Below, piece by piece: positions 35,225-45,599 of a DNA stretch of 64,000 nucleotides (position 1 is its first letter; every line of letters starts with the position of its first letter). The position numbers were made by a program, and so were the translations under genes. The DNA is from Galeruca laticollis (lineage: Eukaryota; Arthropoda; Insecta; Coleoptera; Chrysomelidae), in the NCBI GenBank assembly GCA_963921935.1, contig OY998178.1:201160862-201224861 (forward strand), in the 5' to 3' direction. The notes under the pieces are model-generated. The model saw only the letters and a program-made list of their open reading frames with translations, was not told the DNA's origin and did no database searches.

Positions 35225-35339
35225 TACGTCCATGTATGGGTATGTTTTCAAAGTTCACTACTTCGTATGGAGAAAAATGAGACAAAATATTTTGAAATGA
35301 AAATAGGTTGAATGAATTTAAGATTGTAGATCTTTTTAT
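35225..35339 (-). repeat. 115-bp direct repeat, left copy
   Basis: About 94% identical to 43770-43883 (seven differences by eye), in the same orientation, on the outer sides of the gypsy element. On the minus strand both read through as ILNSFNLFSFQNILSHFS, so the repeat is target sequence, not element sequence. Confidence 0.85.
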
Positions 35340-35857
35340 CGGGCTGGTTATATTTGTTTTATATTTATCCTGTACATAGTTCGTCAATTTTTATTTATTC
35401 TTCAATACATTTGTTAAGTTTCAATGAGTGGTTTCTTAATTGACCCCCCAGACCCAAATAGTGGATTCGGTAGAGACATCGTGGATGTTGGTAGATGTAG
35501 AGGGACCCAACCCGAAATCCTAGCGTTGGGGTAAAACCCTATATCGTCGTATATGGTGGAGGCGCAGCGACACGACTCCAACACTCTCCAGTTAAAGAGT
35601 ATAGCATAATAGAACCGGTAGTCGAGGGTGGCGATACCCCTAGCTTCTGGGAGGACTCCCTACACGTCCCAAGAGAGGACGAGACAATAACAGAAGGTAA
35701 TCTCACGGAACAACTGAAAGAACTATTCCAGGAGGTAACGGAGGAGGAAGATAAGGATCCCAGATACGAACAGCCGGGAGACAGGACCCTAATCCCCGGT
35801 ACACATAAGAAGGAAAGTCTTGGCTACACAACCAACGTTCACGCGCAACCAGTCAAT

Positions 35858-36516
35858 ATGGCTGGCATAACATTATCCCAAGCGCTGACCGCCGATACTA
35901 AACCAGCAATACCACAGTTTATACCGCCCCCGCCATTCAACCCATGCACTGGTAATGCCCATGCCTTTTTAAACATTTACGAGAGGAAGGCGATAGCGAA
36001 TGGATGGACCAACGCACTAAAAATAACATATTTTGGTTCGTGGCTGGAAGGAGCAGCCAACATTTGGTTCAGAATTTTCAAGGCAACCAGGACAAAAAAT
36101 GGGGGGATATAAAACAGGCGTTCCTGCGAGAATTTGAAGAAGGTGATATAAAGAGGAATATGGAAAGTCGTTTACTGACAAGGGAACAACGAAAAGGGGA
36201 ATCAAGCAAAGCCTACTTCTACGACCTCAAAGCTTTATTTTACGAATACGACTCGACAATGGACCCGGAAGAATTTAGAAAATTTTACAAGAACGGCGTA
36301 AGTCCTGAGTTATACGGCCCATACAGGATGCTGAGAGATCCAGCAATGTCCATGGAGAAGTTTAAGGAAATCGTGCTCCGTCTGGAAGATATTATGGACC
36401 ATTCCAGTACAACAACGACTACAGTAATTGAGAGTTTAAAGGATATATCCCTCTACACACCTTCCCCCGGAAGGGAAGGGACGAGTAATGGCCAACCAAG
36501 AGAGGACACCGGTTAA
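35858..36516 (+). pseudogene. gypsy-1 gag (retrotransposon gag fold)
   Basis: ATG 35858 opens a frame with QFIPPPPFNPCTGNAHAFLN and LEGAANIWFR; the frame is open upstream to about 35490 as well. A one-base shift in the A6/G6 tract near 36095 moves to the frame with KKWGDIKQAFLREFEEGD, LLTREQRKGESSKAYFYDL and the C-terminal capsid helices. This is the conserved capsid-like gag of Ty3/gypsy elements. No zinc knuckle follows. Confidence 0.82.
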
Positions 36517-37156
36517 CTACCGGCGACTTTATCTGGAAGAATGCCTGCGGGACTTAGGACGAATCGCTAAAAACCTAAATGCGCAGGCACAAAAAGATAA
36601 AAGTAGGGCACAGGAGGAAAACGGACAAACGATCAGCGAAACACGAGAAGCAAGTGGAGGAAATCAGAATTTAACAACCCCTAGGATCAAGCCTAAATCA
36701 GACAGTGGCGAAAAAATAAGAAAAGGAGACACGCTGGAAAACAAGGAAAAAATAAGGGAGGAAAAATATGTTCAAAGTATTGAAGATTGTTTAAAATATA
36801 GGAACGAAAGTACTGAGGTCATAGCGACATGCGTCCTAGAAGGCAGCAGGGAAGCAGATCCCTTTGCACATATGGGGGTCCTCCAGGAAGACAAACTCAA
36901 CAAAGTAACGCTGAAAAGGGATATCATATTAAAACCCTGGTCAGACACCGAGGTAGAGCTGACGAGTTGCGCCGACAGAAAGGCGGGAATAATAAAGATC
37001 ATTGAAATGTCTCTCGTAAAACGAGGCCTTGTCTGGCAAGAAATAGCAGACAAAGGAGAAGAGTTGAAAACTATAATTTCGAACTTAAACAGCAAACATA
37101 TAAAGCTATATAAAGGAACCACGGTGGGATGGTATTGCCCGCTGGAACCGACGTGA
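36488..37156 (+). pseudogene. gypsy-1 gag-pol linker, protease missing
   Basis: A 222-codon frame overlaps the end of gag. Its first half is basic and low in complexity. Its second half (IILKPWSDTEVELTSCADRK ... KGTTVGWYCPLE) resembles the segment that lies after the retropepsin in gypsy pol. The expected DTG/DSG active site is absent, so the protease has probably been deleted. Confidence 0.6.
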
Positions 37157-37168
37157 GGAGAAGTCCTT

Positions 37169-39065
37169 GTGCTATACGTTGAACCAAGCGATGACGAAGT
37201 TGGCCTAGAAGACCATAGCATTGGACACCTAGAAGAGGGGGGATTCAAGGACAAGCTGAAAGACCTCTTAAGCGAATACCAGGATGTATTCTCAAAATCG
37301 GCTAGGCGCATGGGACGCACCAACTCTGACGGCACACGAAATCGACGTCGGTGGAGCGGATCCAATTAAAAACCGTCCGTACAGGGTATCCCAGAAAGAA
37401 AGGGATATAATAGACCAACAAATTAACGAAATGTTGGATCACGGGGTGATTCGGCCCTGTCACTCGCCCTGGTCGAGCCCAGTGGTCCTCTGCAAGAAAC
37501 GGGATCAGACTTACCGTTTCTGCGTCGACTATAGGAAATTAAATGCAGTAACGAAGAAATCATCCTACCTCCTCCCCAATATTGATGATATTTTGACTTA
37601 TATGGGAGGATCAAAATACTTTTCTACCCTGGATATGTTCAGCGGATATTGGCAGGTACCGATAGAGGAGGAGTCCAAATAATATACGGCGTTTATAGCA
37701 CAGGGCCACGGAACATACGAATTTAATGTCCTTAGTTTTGGACTGTGCAACGCACCAGCAACCTTCCAGAACTTAGCGGATGAAGTGTTCAAGGGGATGA
37801 AATGGAAGGATATTTTAATATACCTGGACGATATAGTAGTTTTCTCAGAGACGGAAGAAGAACACTTGACAAAACTAAGAAGAGTATTCCAAAGACTTAG
37901 AGAAGCGGGACTAACACTAAAAACTAGTAAGTGCAAGTACGTGGAGCCTAAGGTGAGAACTTTAGGACACCAAGTGAGCGAGCGAGGGATAGCGGCAGAC
38001 GAAGAGTTGGTGAAAGCCATACAGGACTTCCCAACTCCAAAGACGACTAAGAACCTCCAGAGTTTCTCGGGGTTGTGTAACTTCTACAAAAAATGTATCA
38101 AAAACTTCTCAAAAATAACACACTCCCTACACTCAGCGACACGGAAGGATGGCTTTACATGGGACAAGCCGTAAGAAGACGCGTTCAGAATTGTAAAAGA
38201 GAAAATGTCCAGTGCCCCAGTTCTTCAACACTTCAACCCAAATAAGGGATATGAACTAAGAGTGGACGCCTGCAAATACGGCATTGGAGGAATTTTACTA
38301 CAGGAAGGAGAGGATGGAGAGTCACATGCAGTAGCTTTTATCAGTCGCAGCCTATCAAAATGCGAACAAAATTACACGATTACGGAACAAGAGGGGTTAG
38401 CGGCAATTTGGTCACTAACCTACCTAAGACATATGGTGCACGGAAAAGCCGTGAAAATTGTAACGGATCATCACGCTCTTTGCTGGCTGAAAACCATTAA
38501 AGACCCTACTGGGAGATTAGCTAGATGGGCATTAAAACTATCAGAGTTCGATTATGAAATTGTCCATAGGAGTGGTAAAAAACACAGCGACGCAGATTGC
38601 CTTTCAAGAAATCCCATAGAAGGGCCAGTAGGCCCCGATGACTGCGACCTAAACGAAGTATCTACCTTTCTGGCGCTTCCGGAGGACCTTGCCAGTGAAC
38701 ATAAAAAAGACCCTGACTTACGGGCAATCTTTGAGGCCATATCGGACCCCCAGGGGGCTCCCGTAGGAGTAGTTGAGAGGGCGAAAAATCTCAGACTACG
38801 GAACGGCGTGTTGTACAGGGGGCAACATTTTCGCGTTCACAGCGGGATCAGAAATGTACGAAAACGTCCAATTTGGGCTGGTACTAACAGCCGTCGGAGT
38901 CTTCGCGGGATACATGGGTCTGAAGCTACTCCACAGATGAAGATGTATCCCCAGATGTACCCAGCGGCAGACAAAATTCGGAATCGAAATGGAAGAACCA
39001 GCAACGCTGGAGAACGGCCAACCACACCAATGTGTAATACTGTAGTGATCCCTAAAGGACAGTAA
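37169..39065 (+). pseudogene. gypsy-1 reverse transcriptase and RNase H
   Basis: After a shift near 37310 the frame shows PYRVSQKERDIIDQQINEML, SSPVVLCKKRD, FCVDYRKLNAVT, FSTLDMFSGYWQVP and the catalytic YLDDIVVF near 37820. RNase H follows (LRVDACKYGIGGILLQEG, TITEQEGLAAIWSL, VTDHHALCWLK, HSDADCLSRNP). In-frame stops lie at 37680 and 38172. After NGVLYRG (38819) similarity stops before the integrase zinc domain. The following sequence encodes, in another frame, a hydrophobic segment (FGLVLTAVGVFAGYMGLKLL). Confidence 0.88.
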
Positions 39066-39185
39066 CAGCAAAAGGACATTAGCTTAGAAATAAGATTTAA
39101 ATTTAGGTTAATATTAATTATAGTATTTAGCGAGAATTGATCTGAGACGTGCAATGTCAGTCACGTTCTTGTTAATGTATAAACA
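39038..39185 (-). repeat. Left inverted repeat of composite insertion
   Basis: Nearly identical to the reverse complement of 41609-41757. The right arm encodes the end of the ORF1-like frame (NKNVTDIARLRSMLAKYYN and stop) plus 3' sequence, so the left arm looks like an inverted copy of that element's 3' end. Confidence 0.88.
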
Positions 39186-39477
39186 AACACGTACAACGTA
39201 TAGACGGAGGTCAGGCATGTGGTAAAACATAGCTTCACTTCCTATAAAATGAGAGTGAACGAACCAGGGAATTGGAATTGTTATTAATACTTTGACTAAG
39301 TCGATTTATATTTGTGTATTTTAACGTATTAAAAACTCGACCCAGTGATTTTATAAATGTGATGTTGTTTAATCTATTCCCGAATACAGGTTGCTAGGTA
39401 GGTGGATTCCTCTATGATAATATGCCTTTACGGTAAACGTCAAGTATACGAGGGACACTTACTAAGTAACCACCACA

Positions 39478-39555
39478 TGGCGATCCTGCAAATTTAATGG
39501 TAATGGAAAAATTGATAGTTAAATGGTAATCGCCACCACATGGCGATCCTGCAAA
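39478..39555 (+). promoter_or_regulatory. Duplicated primer-binding-site-like sequence
   Basis: The text ACCACCACATGGCGATCCTG occurs twice (TGG at 39478 and 39541). A TGG(C)GA start directly after a CACA end is the usual LTR/primer-site junction of errantivirus-like gypsy elements. The tRNA was not identified. Confidence 0.5.
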
Positions 39556-39695
39556 CTAAATGGTAATGATTGGTAATGTGGAAACAAATGGTTATTGTAA
39601 ATGGTAAAATGGAAATGGTAATGGTAAAAATTAATGGTATAATGGTAACAAATGGTTATGGTAAATTATCCTGTAAGTAAATGGTAAAATTGCAT
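39497..39695 (+). repeat. TGGTAA-rich leader repeat
   Basis: About a dozen irregular copies of AATGGTAA(T/A) words occur in a leader position before the small ORF and gag-like frame. Confidence 0.75.
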
Positions 39696-39787
39696 TCTGC
39701 GAACGAAAAATTATGGTACAATTGATGTTATTAGAGTAGAACTATATGGTTTTCTATTCAAATTTGGGACCTTGGAGAAGAGAAACA

Positions 39788-39979
39788 ATGGGAGGATCAT
39801 CAACCAAACAAGAGGCAAAAGAAACAGGAATTGTCAACAACACTTTCATGGTACAGCAAGATAATGTTGCGATGCACATAATGGTATTATTATACATTAT
39901 AACTATAGCTTCCATCTTAAAATTTGTTTGGTCATTATGGAAAATGCACCGAAGAGCGTTGAAAAGGGATATCAACTGA
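39788..39979 (+). CDS. Small predicted membrane protein, 63 codons
   Basis: The ATG at 39788 starts MGGSSTKQ, which fits an N-myristoylation signal (Gly2, Thr6). A hydrophobic helix follows (about residues 29-50, HIMVLLYIITIASILKFVW) and then a basic tail (KMHRRALKR). An upstream in-frame ATG at 39746 would mask the signal. It lies between the leader and the gag-like gene. Similar tiny ORFs upstream of gag may exist in other insect gypsy elements, but I cannot name one with certainty. Function unknown; membrane targeting is inferred. Confidence 0.5.
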   Translation: MGGSSTKQEAKETGIVNNTFMVQQDNVAMHIMVLLYIITIASILKFVWSLWKMHRRALKRDIN

Positions 39980-40088
39980 AGCAATGCAGTAAAGCAGGCA
40001 ACAGGAACTCTCACCGTGTAAAAATAATTGTAAGTACATATGCATTCTATTCTTATGAACGAATTTTTTTTAAATGTCAATAACGTGA

Positions 40089-40850
40089 GAAGATTTTGAA
40101 GATAAGTTACGATTAATTGTGGAAAAAGTTAATAAACAGGGAAAAAGGGTTTTGAAGAAAGAAACTCCTAAAAATCCTGATATACATATAGAAGTAATTA
40201 ATAGCATAGTAGGTCTTTATAATAATTTTGCTAAGTTAATAGCCAAAAATTGGAAAAATTTAAGTTTAGTACAACAGGAGACTTGTGAAAATTATTCAAG
40301 TAGGATTAGGGATAAAGCTGATAGGGCATTTCAAGCGTTAAATTGTATTATCGACATACCTACCTCTATATTTCAGGAAATTGACACTGTTGTATTACAA
40401 TCAATAAGCAAACAGTTGAAAATGGCGACAAGTATGAACGATTTTTTTAATTTTGCGAGTAAAGTTTTACCGAACGAGTTTAACGGCGAAGCAAGCAAAT
40501 TACAGTCATTCTTAGACTCATTAGATTTACTACAAATAAACGCGACTAGTAATGAGGAAAATGCTATTCTACTAATAAAAACGAGACTAACAGGAAAAGC
40601 TAGAACTTCAATCACGACGTAAAACTCCATTGCAGACATCAAGAATAAACTTAAAACAGGGATAAGAGGAGACAATCCAAGCCTTCTCTTAGCGAAGCTT
40701 GGTAAAATAAGACAAAATGGAAAGGATGTGACACAGTATGCAACAGAAATAGAGAAACTAGCGGAAAGATTACAGGCAGCATACATTTCGGAAGGGATGC
40801 CTGAACGGCTAGCCGAAAAATATACGAGGGAATCAACGATTAGGCAGTAA
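40089..40850 (+). pseudogene. Gag-like capsid gene of an errantivirus-like element
   Basis: The frame opens after a stop at 40086 and reads capsid-like text: FASKVLPNEFNGEASKLQSF, NEENAILLIKTRLTGKAR, SIADIKNKLKTGIRG, QNGKDVTQYATEIEKLAERL. A stop at 40620 interrupts it, and near 40850 it shifts into the frame of the next entry (NAATDATKTIIAAGSFETTQ). The pattern matches the gag of Drosophila-type gypsy elements, which forms virus-like particles. No ATG is present at the expected start. Confidence 0.72.
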
Positions 40851-40852
40851 CT

Positions 40853-41680
40853 ATGAATGCCGCAACGGATGCAACCAAAACAATAATTGCAGCGGGAAGT
40901 TTTGAAACTACACAGGAGGTACTATCAAAATTGGTTTCAGTAGAAGGTATAGTAGGACAACAACAAGTCTTACATATGAAGGATAACAGGAATTTCTTCA
41001 CGAAGTCAAACTTTGACTTTAGGAATAAACATCGAAGAGGAAACAACAGAGGATTTTATAACGGTAATCATTCAGGAAGGACACTTCGACAGTATAATCC
41101 AGGAAACAACTATGGCAGATACGAAAATTTTAATAGAGATAGGAAATACAATAATAATGGAAATTACAATAATCGAGTCAACAATAACGTGAGAATATGC
41201 AAGATAGAAGAGAAAATTGAAGAAATGGGTAGACAAATAGCGCAGTTAAAGAAAGAAAACTACGATTTAAGGATGGAAAATAAGGAACTAAAGGGAAAAA
41301 CAGAATTTTTGCAAGGAAACATGACAGATACTCAGAAAAATTTCAGAGAGAAGAATTTAATAATACATGGTAGAGAAGGAGAAAACGAAGAAGATGAAGA
41401 ACCACTAGAAAACAAATTAGAAGATGTAATGAACAAGGTTAACAACACAGTAGATGTTAAAACAAATATTTTGAAACGAAAAAGGTTAGGAAACAAAACC
41501 AGTAACAAAAATAGACCAGTATTAATAATGATGAAAGATGTGAATAAGAAAGTAGAGACTTTGAACGGAACGAATAAACTAGAAGGAACGAAGATATACA
41601 TTGATGAATGTTTATACATTAACAAGAACGTGACTGACATTGCCCGTCTCAGATCAATGCTCGCTAAATACTATAATTAA
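40853..41680 (+). CDS. Gag C-terminus fused to coiled-coil, ORF1-like domain
   Basis: This 275-codon frame starts with the end of the gag (EVLSKLVSVEGIVGQQQ), followed by an Asn/Arg/Gly-rich RNA-binding-like stretch (about residues 55-115). A coiled coil follows (KIEEKIEEMGRQIAQLKKEN) and then REKNLIIHGREGENEEDEEP, RPVLIMMKDVNKKVETL and the C-terminal end. The second half resembles the RRM-type ORF1 protein of some LINEs. The junction near 41190 is in frame. It may be a chance fusion between two elements or a genuine two-part protein. Confidence 0.6.
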   Translation: MNAATDATKTIIAAGSFETTQEVLSKLVSVEGIVGQQQVLHMKDNRNFFTKSNFDFRNKHRRGNNRGFYNGNHSGRTLRQYNPGNNYGRYENFNRDRKYNNNGNYNNRVNNNVRICKIEEKIEEMGRQIAQLKKENYDLRMENKELKGKTEFLQGNMTDTQKNFREKNLIIHGREGENEEDEEPLENKLEDVMNKVNNTVDVKTNILKRKRLGNKTSNKNRPVLIMMKDVNKKVETLNGTNKLEGTKIYIDECLYINKNVTDIARLRSMLAKYYN

Positions 41681-41757
41681 TATTAACCCAAATTTAAATC
41701 TTATTCCTAAGCTAATGTCCTTTTGCCGTTACTGTCCTTTAGGGATCACTACAATAC
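41609..41757 (+). repeat. Right inverted repeat of composite insertion
   Basis: Partner of 39038-39185, with about ten differences over 148 bp. Confidence 0.88.
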
Positions 41758-42142
41758 GAAATGTGTAGGATGAACGGCCACAATTAGAATAAAAGTTAAG
41801 TTTTTCCTTTGATCATGCTATTAGGCGTATAAGTTAGGCAACACGTTAATAACCGCCAAGGTCATTCCTAGATTAAGCTCACTAACCAATGTTTTATTCA
41901 TTTACTAGTATTTGCTAAAGATAACTATTCTTAATTTATATAATTATTTGAAAGATATCAATTAAAGAAAAAGGTACCCGACCACGTAAATTTTAAAACG
42001 AGTTCAACGTAGATGAAGTAGATTTCAATTGGTATTAATATAGATATATTAATGCAAATATTAGGTAAATATTGTATATAACATTAGGCCATAACGAACC
42101 AGTAAACTGAGTCCCGAAGGGAAATAAGTATTAAGTAAGGAA

Positions 42143-42412
42143 ATGGCTACCCCAATACTACCTTTGTTTTTATTTCTTTTCCATGTAAGAGTGATAGCCG
42201 TCACAACTGGGTGGAGTCCGGTCCGACAACGAAGAAGAAATCCACTGGCTGAAGCACAACGGTCCCTAGACGATCCTCACGACCCGATGACCGGGAACAA
42301 GAAACTCGTTAGAAATTCCACACCAAAATGCTTTCGACCTAACCGAGAAATAGAGGCTGTAGAGTATCGCCCACATCAGAATCAAACAGATAAACCTCCA
42401 GTACTTGGTTAA
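42143..42412 (+). CDS. Unidentified ORF with signal-peptide-like start, in gypsy-1
   Basis: The first 20 residues (MATPILPLFLFLFHVRVIAV) form a hydrophobic leader. A basic RQRRR stretch and polar sequence follow. Its position between pol and the 3' LTR is where an envelope gene would lie, but no envelope domain can be recognised and the frame ends after 89 codons. It may be an envelope remnant or a chance ORF. Confidence 0.3.
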   Translation: MATPILPLFLFLFHVRVIAVTTGWSPVRQRRRNPLAEAQRSLDDPHDPMTGNKKLVRNSTPKCFRPNREIEAVEYRPHQNQTDKPPVLG

Positions 42413-43119
42413 CATCCGGCAGAGGCAGATTCCAGCTAGAACTAGAATTGTTGACACATTATGGGACTACCAAATGCCACTTGCCGGGTAAATTCTGGGA
42501 CAATATTAATGGACTATCAGACCCAGGAAACAGACCCGAGTAATCAATGGAAGTTACAATTCACGAATCGTCGCATATGGTCGAACAAACTGGTTCCAAT
42601 CCACCAAACCCGATTGAGTGGAAAAAAAACAATCTGGATGCAATGCGCTGAAACCAAATAAGTACTAAGTAGCGCAAAGTGCAGAAGAAAACCGAAGAGT
42701 TTAGCATGCCAAATACCATTCTGCCCAATCAGCCAAAAGTACAAAAGCACCGGAAAGTCCAAAAAACGGTGTAAATCTGCTTCCATAACATACCGTGAGA
42801 TTAGCCGGAAATGTGAGACGATACCAGGAAGAACCACCATTCCAATCAAGCGCATGTTGAGCCACCATGTAAAGAAAATGACGTACCGCCAGGCCCAGGT
42901 CCGGACTCGCCCAGAGAACAGGAGGAAGAAGTCGTGTGGACTGTGCTATTCGGACAATAAATTTAGATGATAGGGACTTGAATTGTATAAACGAAGATAA
43001 TTAAAAAGGGGTAACCAGTAGTATATTAGATATGTATTATTAGCTTCATAGCAGCGGCAAATTTTTATTCTAGGTTAAAGTAACAGTGGTAACTTAGGAC
43101 TGAGGGCAGTCCTCTTTTC
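42413..43119 (+). other. gypsy-1 region before the polypurine tract
   Basis: Short frames only (for example 42461-42661). One Pro/Glu-rich peptide read, PPGPGPDSPREQEEEVV near 42890, may be the end of a lost third ORF. Confidence 0.4.
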
Positions 43120-43134
43120 GAAGGGGGAGGCACA
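43120..43134 (+). promoter_or_regulatory. Polypurine tract of gypsy-1
   Basis: GAAGGGGGAGGCACA directly before the TGTTACG start of the 3' LTR. Confidence 0.8.
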
Positions 43135-43670
43135 TGTTACGTTTAGAAATAATACCCAGTATATGGTAGGCCAAACAAAAGTGGGTCAATGTTTTGAAAT
43201 ATGCTCTACTAATTACTTCAAATAAGAGCATAATATTTTCTAATATAAAAAACTAAGCATTTTTGGAGAGAACACTTTCTTGGTTCGGAAAATATAATTT
43301 TTCGGGAAGTTGGTCTTCGGACCAGCGAAGTAAATCGAAAAAGGCTTACCTGGGAAATGTATACCGTGACTGAAGACAAAGTGCCCCTTCGAGTACAGAA
43401 GACGTGCCCTAGGACGTTTATGTAAGTAAATAGATAGTTATATATATTTTGTATAATTTTGTAATTGTAATTTAGGGATTGGATATTATATTGCTCCTTG
43501 AGGATTATTGTTGAATATATGCCCGGAAGGGCTGGTTATATTTGTTTTGTATTTATCGGGCTGGTTATAGTTGTTTCATATTTATCCTGTACATAGTTCG
43601 TCAATTTTTATTTATTCTGCAATACATTTGTTAAGTTTTAATGAGTGGTTTCTTAATCGACCCCCCAGAC
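43135..43670 (+). repeat. gypsy-1 3' LTR
   Basis: Starts TGTTACG after the polypurine tract and runs to about the GACCCCCCAGACC stretch shared with the 5' LTR remnant (35340-35460). A GGGCTGGTTATA(T/G)TTGTTT unit is repeated in tandem near 43530-43590 but single in the left copy. The exact 3' end is uncertain. Confidence 0.75.
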
Positions 43671-43769
43671 CCAAATAGTGGATTCGGTAGAGACATCGTG
43701 GATGTTGGTAGACTTAGAGGGACCCAACCCGAAATCCTAGCGTTGGGGTAAAACCCTATATCGTCGCAA

Positions 43770-43883
43770 TACGTCCATGTGTAGGTATGTTTTCAAAGTT
43801 CCCTACTTCGTATGAAGAAAAATGAGACAAAATATTTTGAAATGAAAATAGGTTGAAGGAATTTAAAATTGTAGATCTTTTTC
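43770..43883 (-). repeat. 115-bp direct repeat, right copy
   Basis: Right partner of 35225-35339. On the minus strand it extends the target frame upstream (INFEEAFGRKRSTILNSF), which shows where the interrupted sequence continues. Confidence 0.85.
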
Positions 43884-45599
43884 TACCAAATGCTTCTTCG
43901 AAGTTAATCGATAAATGCTACAAATAATTTTCGTTCTAGAAATTAACACTTCTACCGAATTACTCAAAAATATGTTCTGTCTACAACTTGTTTCTTCCCT
44001 TCAATACATAAAATTACAACGATTAAACAAAGCTATACCAGTTTATGTCGTGAATTTTGACTATAGTTAATTTCAAACTATTGGAGAATTCTGATATCAT
44101 TCATACAACACGTAGTAATCGAAATAAGTTAAATAAGCAGACAACACTAAAATAAACAAGTCCCAGTTAACCATACAGCAGGACTGCATGGAAAAAGGGT
44201 TTTCAAATTTTTCCTTACAGCAAGACTGCATGGAAAAAGGGTTTTCAAATTTTTGTTCAACGTATTTTAGAGTAATAATTGGATGTAGGATTCTCGTCAA
44301 TAATTCTCAATTTCCTGATATTTTTGCAGATGCGATTCAGTAAAAGGCGGGCAATAATACCAAAATTATAAGTTATACCTACACTAAATAATGACAGACA
44401 GAATTTGGAGTGGCTATGTTTTTTATTTTCCTCTCAAGAAGGTTGAGCACGTTTATAGGTTTCATGGTACATGCTGGTGCCTATAACGCTCTTCTGTTTT
44501 CCAAAAATAGTAAGCATTAATATTGTCATTGTTCCTGAATCACTATGCTGGAAGCTATAGAAAGTAAAGAACTTCCAAGACAGTACAGTACAGTATTTTT
44601 GTTCAATCCCCACGGCAATTGTTTAATTAATTTTTGGAAGCATTTAGCATTGCCCCCAAGTTAAAACATAGTTCGGCGAGTGCCAACTAGATTTTAGGCG
44701 AAAACCTTCGAGTAGCGATTGAGCGGTAGACAGGTACATATTCTTGATCGTTGTAGAAATTATTTTCATTTTTAAATTAAGTGTATAACTCCAGATTTTA
44801 GAATTCACGTGGTGGTCCTATCTTCATCATCAGTCGGTACCGACAATAAGACCTACTGTCAGTCATAACCAGGTTAAGTGTTATCTGCTTCCTGTTTTGT
44901 ATATGATTTTTTCATTTTTCGCATCATTTTTATTGCCGGCATCGATCTATGCATTGAACCAAATATGGAGAAAAATACTACAGTCTATTTATTTCCCGCC
45001 CAAACAACTTGGTCATTCGAGCACGGATTTTTCAGGATATTTTCAACGCTTAAATTCTCATAATTTATGATTAATTTTTAAACACCTGTTGAGAAAATTA
45101 AATCCCTTTTGTGGCCGACATTTTTATTCATTATCTTTTTCGGTAGGACTAGACCGTAGGTACCGAACGCGCATATAAATAGACGCACCTGTTAATTTCA
45201 TTCTTGACCTGGCCAGTGACCGATACAGTAAATCTGCTGGCAGAAGTCGATGTCATATTTACATATTTTTATGAACATTTTCTCATTGAATATGTTTTAT
45301 TTCAATAATAATGTGCACTGCTTAATTTCTATATCGTTCTACATTTATTGTACTCGTAAGTATATTCCCCTCTCATACAAATAATATTATTGAATACTTG
45401 ATATAATTAAGTGAATGTTATTTAGTCAAAAGAATCTACTCATAACTCGTTGTTTTCGCATTTTTTCGCTCGATATAAATAATTTTTCTCTTATTTGCGA
45501 AAGTAGTAACGTTCGCTCTCTCTTTTCTTTATATCCTTTTGATTTAAACAATATTTCATTAATTATTCTCATTGTCAAGTGCTTACCTTTTATAAATAC
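43884..45599. other. Spacer, mostly unexplained
   Basis: Contains a two-unit 42-bp tandem repeat (44174-44257). No credible gene was found; part of 45400-45599 may be decayed BEL gag. Confidence 0.4.
44174..44257. repeat. 42-bp tandem duplication
   Basis: Two adjacent units starting TACAGCA(G/A)GACTGCATGG differ at only a few bases. Confidence 0.9.

Larger units (their letters stand above)
39037..41759 (+). mobile_element. Composite insertion in gypsy-1, 2.7 kb
   Basis: Flanked by the 8-bp direct repeat AATGTGTA (39029-39036 and 41760-41767). The ends are inverted repeats of about 148 bp. Inside are a gypsy-like LTR end with primer-binding sites, a TGGTAA-rich leader, a small membrane-protein ORF, a gag-like gene and a coiled-coil ORF1-like domain. 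Such a combination does not match any single element class I know. Confidence 0.7.
35340..43769 (+). mobile_element. Ty3/gypsy retrotransposon (gypsy-1), rearranged and interrupted
   Basis: A truncated 5' LTR (only its last 110 bp or so) is followed by leader, gag, a pol that keeps RT and RNase H but lacks protease and integrase, a 2.7-kb composite insertion, a region of unclear frames, a polypurine tract and a 3' LTR. After the 3' LTR about 100 bp of leader sequence is repeated before the target sequence returns. This end arrangement is not that of a normal integration. Confidence 0.85.

Noticed and set aside
42143..42412. Envelope gene of gypsy-1
   Set aside because: A hydrophobic leader alone is not enough; no envelope domain, cysteine pattern or C-terminal anchor could be found in the following sequence.
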